From the NCBI RefSeq assembly GCF_001463745.1, contig NZ_BBWJ01000039.1:62001-126000 (forward strand): DNA of 64,000 nucleotides, written 5' to 3'. The notes under the pieces were generated by a model, which had not been told where the DNA came from, did not search any database, and was given only the letters and a program-made list of their open reading frames with translations. Of this stretch, positions 62,097-64,000 are shown piece by piece (position 1 is the stretch's first letter; every line of letters starts with the position of its first letter). Source of the DNA: Aureimonas sp. AU22. GTDB taxonomy: Bacteria; Pseudomonadota; Alphaproteobacteria; Rhizobiales; Rhizobiaceae. The translations under genes were made by a program, and so were the position numbers.

Positions 62097-64000
62097 TCAG
62101 GCCACTTCTGGCAGTTTCTCGATCAACTTGTCCAAGGTGATCGGGTAGTGGCGTACGCGGATCCCGGTCGCATTGTGGATCGCGTTCGCGACCGCCGCGC
62201 CGACGCCGCACAATCCGAGTTCGCCGACTCCCTTCGCCTTCATCGGTGACGATCGCGGGTCGGTCTCGTCCAAGAAGATCACCTCCTGATGGGGTATGTC
62301 GGCATGAACGGGCACCTCGTATCCGGCGAGATCATGATTGACGAAGAACCCGTGACGTTTGTCGACCGCGAGTTCCTCCATCAACGCACCACCGACCCCC
62401 ATCGTCATGGCACCGATGACCTGGCTGCGTGCCGTGATCGGATTGAGGATGCGGCCTGCGGCGCAGACCGACAGCATGCGCCGCACCCGCACCTCGGCCG
62501 TGGCGACATCCACACCGACCTCCACGAAGTGGGCGCCGAACGTGGACTGCTGCTCGGCATCGGTGAACGCCTCGTCGAACTCGATCTTGTCCTCTGCGAC
62601 GATCTCGCCATCCACGGCCGCATCGGCCAGAGGGATCGATCGATTACCGGAGCGCACTTCGCCGTCCGCGAACACCAGATCGTCGGCCGAGTTGAAGCCC
62701 AGCTTGCTCGCCACCGCCTCACGCAACTTGACGCAGGCGGCGTAGACGCCTGCGGTCGAGGAGTTGGCACCGAACTGACCGCCGGATCCAGCGGAGATTG
62801 GAAACGCGGAATCGCCGAGATTCACGGCCACTCGCGAGAGCGGCAGCCCCATCATCTCCGCCGCCGTCTGGGCGATGATGGTGTAGGAGCCCGTGCCGAT
62901 GTCCGTCATGTCGGTCTCGACCGTCACCACCCCGTCGCCGCCCAGCCTGACACGGGCGCCGGACGGAAGGGCCATGTTGTTGCGGAAGGCCGCGGCGACG
63001 CCGATGCCGACCATCCACTGCCCGTCGCGCACCTGTCCTGGCTGCGGGTTCCGGGCGTTCCATCCGAACCGGTCGGCCCCCTGTCGCAGGCACTCGACGA
63101 GTTGGCGTTGCGAGAAGGGTCGATCCGGCTTCATCGGATCGACCTGCGTGTCGTTGATCACGCGGAACTCGATCGGATCGAGACCGAGGCTCTCCGCCAT
63201 TTCGTCCATGGCGATCTCGAGTGCCATCAGTCCTGGCGCCTCACCTGGGGCACGCATCGCGTTGCCTTCGGGCAGGTCCATCTCTGCGAGGCGCATCGAC
63301 GCAAGACGGTTGGCGCCGGCGTAGAGGAGCTTGGTCTGGGCCACCGCCGTCTCGGGATCTCCCCCGGTCAGGTTACCGGACGTGCTCTCGTGGGCGATCG
63401 CGGTGATCTTGCCGTCCCGTCCTGCCCCGATGCGGATCCGCTGGATCGTGGCTGGACGATGCGTCGTGTTGTTTGGGATCATGGGGCGCGTCAACGCCAC
63501 CTTGACCGGGCGCTTGACGGCCTTCGCGCCCAAAGCGGCCAGCACGGCGTCCACACGCAGGAACAGCTTGCCGCCGAACCCGCCGCCGACGAAGGGCGAG
63601 AGCAGCCGAACCTTCTCCTTGGGGACGTTCAGCGTGGCCGCAAGATCGGTCAGGCCCCAGTCGATCATCTGGTTCGACGTCCAGACCGTCAGTTCGTCCC
63701 CGTCCCACCGCGCCGTCGAGGCATGCGGCTCCATGGCGGAATGGCTCTGATCGGGCGTCGTGTATTCCTGATCGAGGCGGACGGGAGCCTCGGCGAACGC
63801 GGCCTCGAAGTCGCCGAACCGATCCTCGGGAGGCGAAGCGCTTCCCTCGTCGCTGTTGCCTCCGACGATGCGAGCATCCGGTGCGAGCGCGGTCAGATCG
63901 AAGCGTCCGTCCTCCCGGACGTAGTCGACGCGAACGAGGCCGGCGGCGGCCCGTGCTTCCTCGAACGTCCTTGCGACCACGAGCGCGACCGCCTGATGGT
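62097..64000 (-). CDS. Xanthine/aldehyde dehydrogenase molybdopterin-binding subunit (N-terminus outside window)
   Basis: At least 634 residues of a large molybdopterin subunit (PaoC/YagR type). The frame is open to the window edge; the last codons read HQAVALVVARTFEEA, so the true start lies beyond 64000. Motifs: DQSHSAMEPHASTARWDGDELTVWTSNQ in pieces, LLSPFVGGGFGGKLF, the central RAPGEAPGLMALEIAMDEMAE, the pterin-binding GSGGQFGANSST and, near the end, the active-site Glu in MKAKGVGELGLCGVGAAVA. It oxidises an aldehyde or N-heterocycle with FeS and FAD subunits, which should be encoded just to the right. A terminator-like hairpin lies downstream. Confidence 0.92.
   Translation of the reverse strand, partial: HQAVALVVARTFEEARAAAGLVRVDYVREDGRFDLTALAPDARIVGGNSDEGSASPPEDRFGDFEAAFAEAPVRLDQEYTTPDQSHSAMEPHASTARWDGDELTVWTSNQMIDWGLTDLAATLNVPKEKVRLLSPFVGGGFGGKLFLRVDAVLAALGAKAVKRPVKVALTRPMIPNNTTHRPATIQRIRIGAGRDGKITAIAHESTSGNLTGGDPETAVAQTKLLYAGANRLASMRLAEMDLPEGNAMRAPGEAPGLMALEIAMDEMAESLGLDPIEFRVINDTQVDPMKPDRPFSQRQLVECLRQGADRFGWNARNPQPGQVRDGQWMVGIGVAAAFRNNMALPSGARVRLGGDGVVTVETDMTDIGTGSYTIIAQTAAEMMGLPLSRVAVNLGDSAFPISAGSGGQFGANSSTAGVYAACVKLREAVASKLGFNSADDLVFADGEVRSGNRSIPLADAAVDGEIVAEDKIEFDEAFTDAEQQSTFGAHFVEVGVDVATAEVRVRRMLSVCAAGRILNPITARSQVIGAMTMGVGGALMEELAVDKRHGFFVNHDLAGYEVPVHADIPHQEVIFLDETDPRSSPMKAKGVGELGLCGVGAAVANAIHNATGIRVRHYPITLDKLIEKLPEVA

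Noticed and set aside
1-64000. CRISPR array, rRNA, tRNA or replication origin
   Set aside because: No regularly spaced repeats, rRNA or tRNA-like sequence was seen, and no replication initiator gene. A dedicated RNA search was not possible.

Overview
The window is a GC-rich stretch of an alphaproteobacterial genome, most likely from the Hyphomicrobiales. The grounds are the base composition, the recurring MmgE/PrpD, SMP-30, SDR, ALDH and Bug/TctC families, and the small YRAR-type ORF. The absence of rRNA, tRNA and core housekeeping genes suggests an accessory or catabolic region, possibly on a secondary replicon. That is inference; no replication genes are visible.

Layout. (1) 1-6.4 kb: two aldo/keto reductases, a frameshifted small ORF, a secreted alpha/beta hydrolase plus cyclophilin-like protein, a divergent LysR regulator and an MFS exporter. 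(2) 6.4-10.8 kb, minus strand: SDR, SMP-30 lactonase, MmgE/PrpD and a Bug/TctC binding protein. (3) 11-14.5 kb: a defence-like pair, an OLD-family ATPase/TOPRIM nuclease and a HEPN/RES protein, facing each other. (4) 14.6-25.3 kb: an IclR regulator, a 2-hydroxyacid dehydrogenase, a cupin, a HpcH/HpaI aldolase, SDR, ALDH, ttuC, ttuD and a second ALDH. (5) 25.4-34.4 kb: a membrane protein, a LysR regulator, a semialdehyde dehydrogenase, and a tripartite tricarboxylate transporter (TctC, SDR, TctB, TctA, TctC). (6) 34.4-36.5 kb: an accessory scar with an RHH/PIN toxin-antitoxin pair, a decayed 3' copy of the upstream tctC and an IS3-family orfA remnant. (7) 36.5-40.7 kb: a tightly coupled four-gene operon of radical SAM protein, unknown protein, unknown-domain/nucleoside-phosphorylase fusion and ExoIII-like nuclease. 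I do not recognise this combination and it is the best candidate for an undescribed system. (8) 41.8-46.5 kb: a CUT2-type sugar ABC transporter and an SDR. (9) 46.7-49.8 kb: an AbiGi-like protein and a hipA-hipB pair with two visible operators. (10) 50-55 kb: a second MmgE/PrpD, SDR, SMP-30 and ALDH set. (11) 55-57.5 kb: a secreted cupin, a tandem CMD protein and a LysR paralogous to the one in region 1. (12) 57.9-64 kb: a lower-GC unknown protein, an MHS-family transporter, a zinc alcohol dehydrogenase and a molybdopterin aldehyde/xanthine dehydrogenase subunit cut by the window edge.

The catabolic genes fit non-phosphorylative oxidation of sugars or sugar acids. Uptake would be by ABC, TTT or MHS carriers, followed by SDR or ADH oxidation, lactone opening by SMP-30, dehydration, retro-aldol cleavage by the HpcH/HpaI enzyme, aldehyde oxidation by ALDHs, and entry to central metabolism through TtuC and TtuD. 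The substrates cannot be read from sequence. A shared LysR-type palindrome, ATAA-N7-TTAT, occurs in five intergenic regions (near 17.63, 27.20, 41.53, 51.62 and 61.84 kb). It suggests that several of these separated operons form one regulon, perhaps under the LysR protein at 26.1-27.0 kb.
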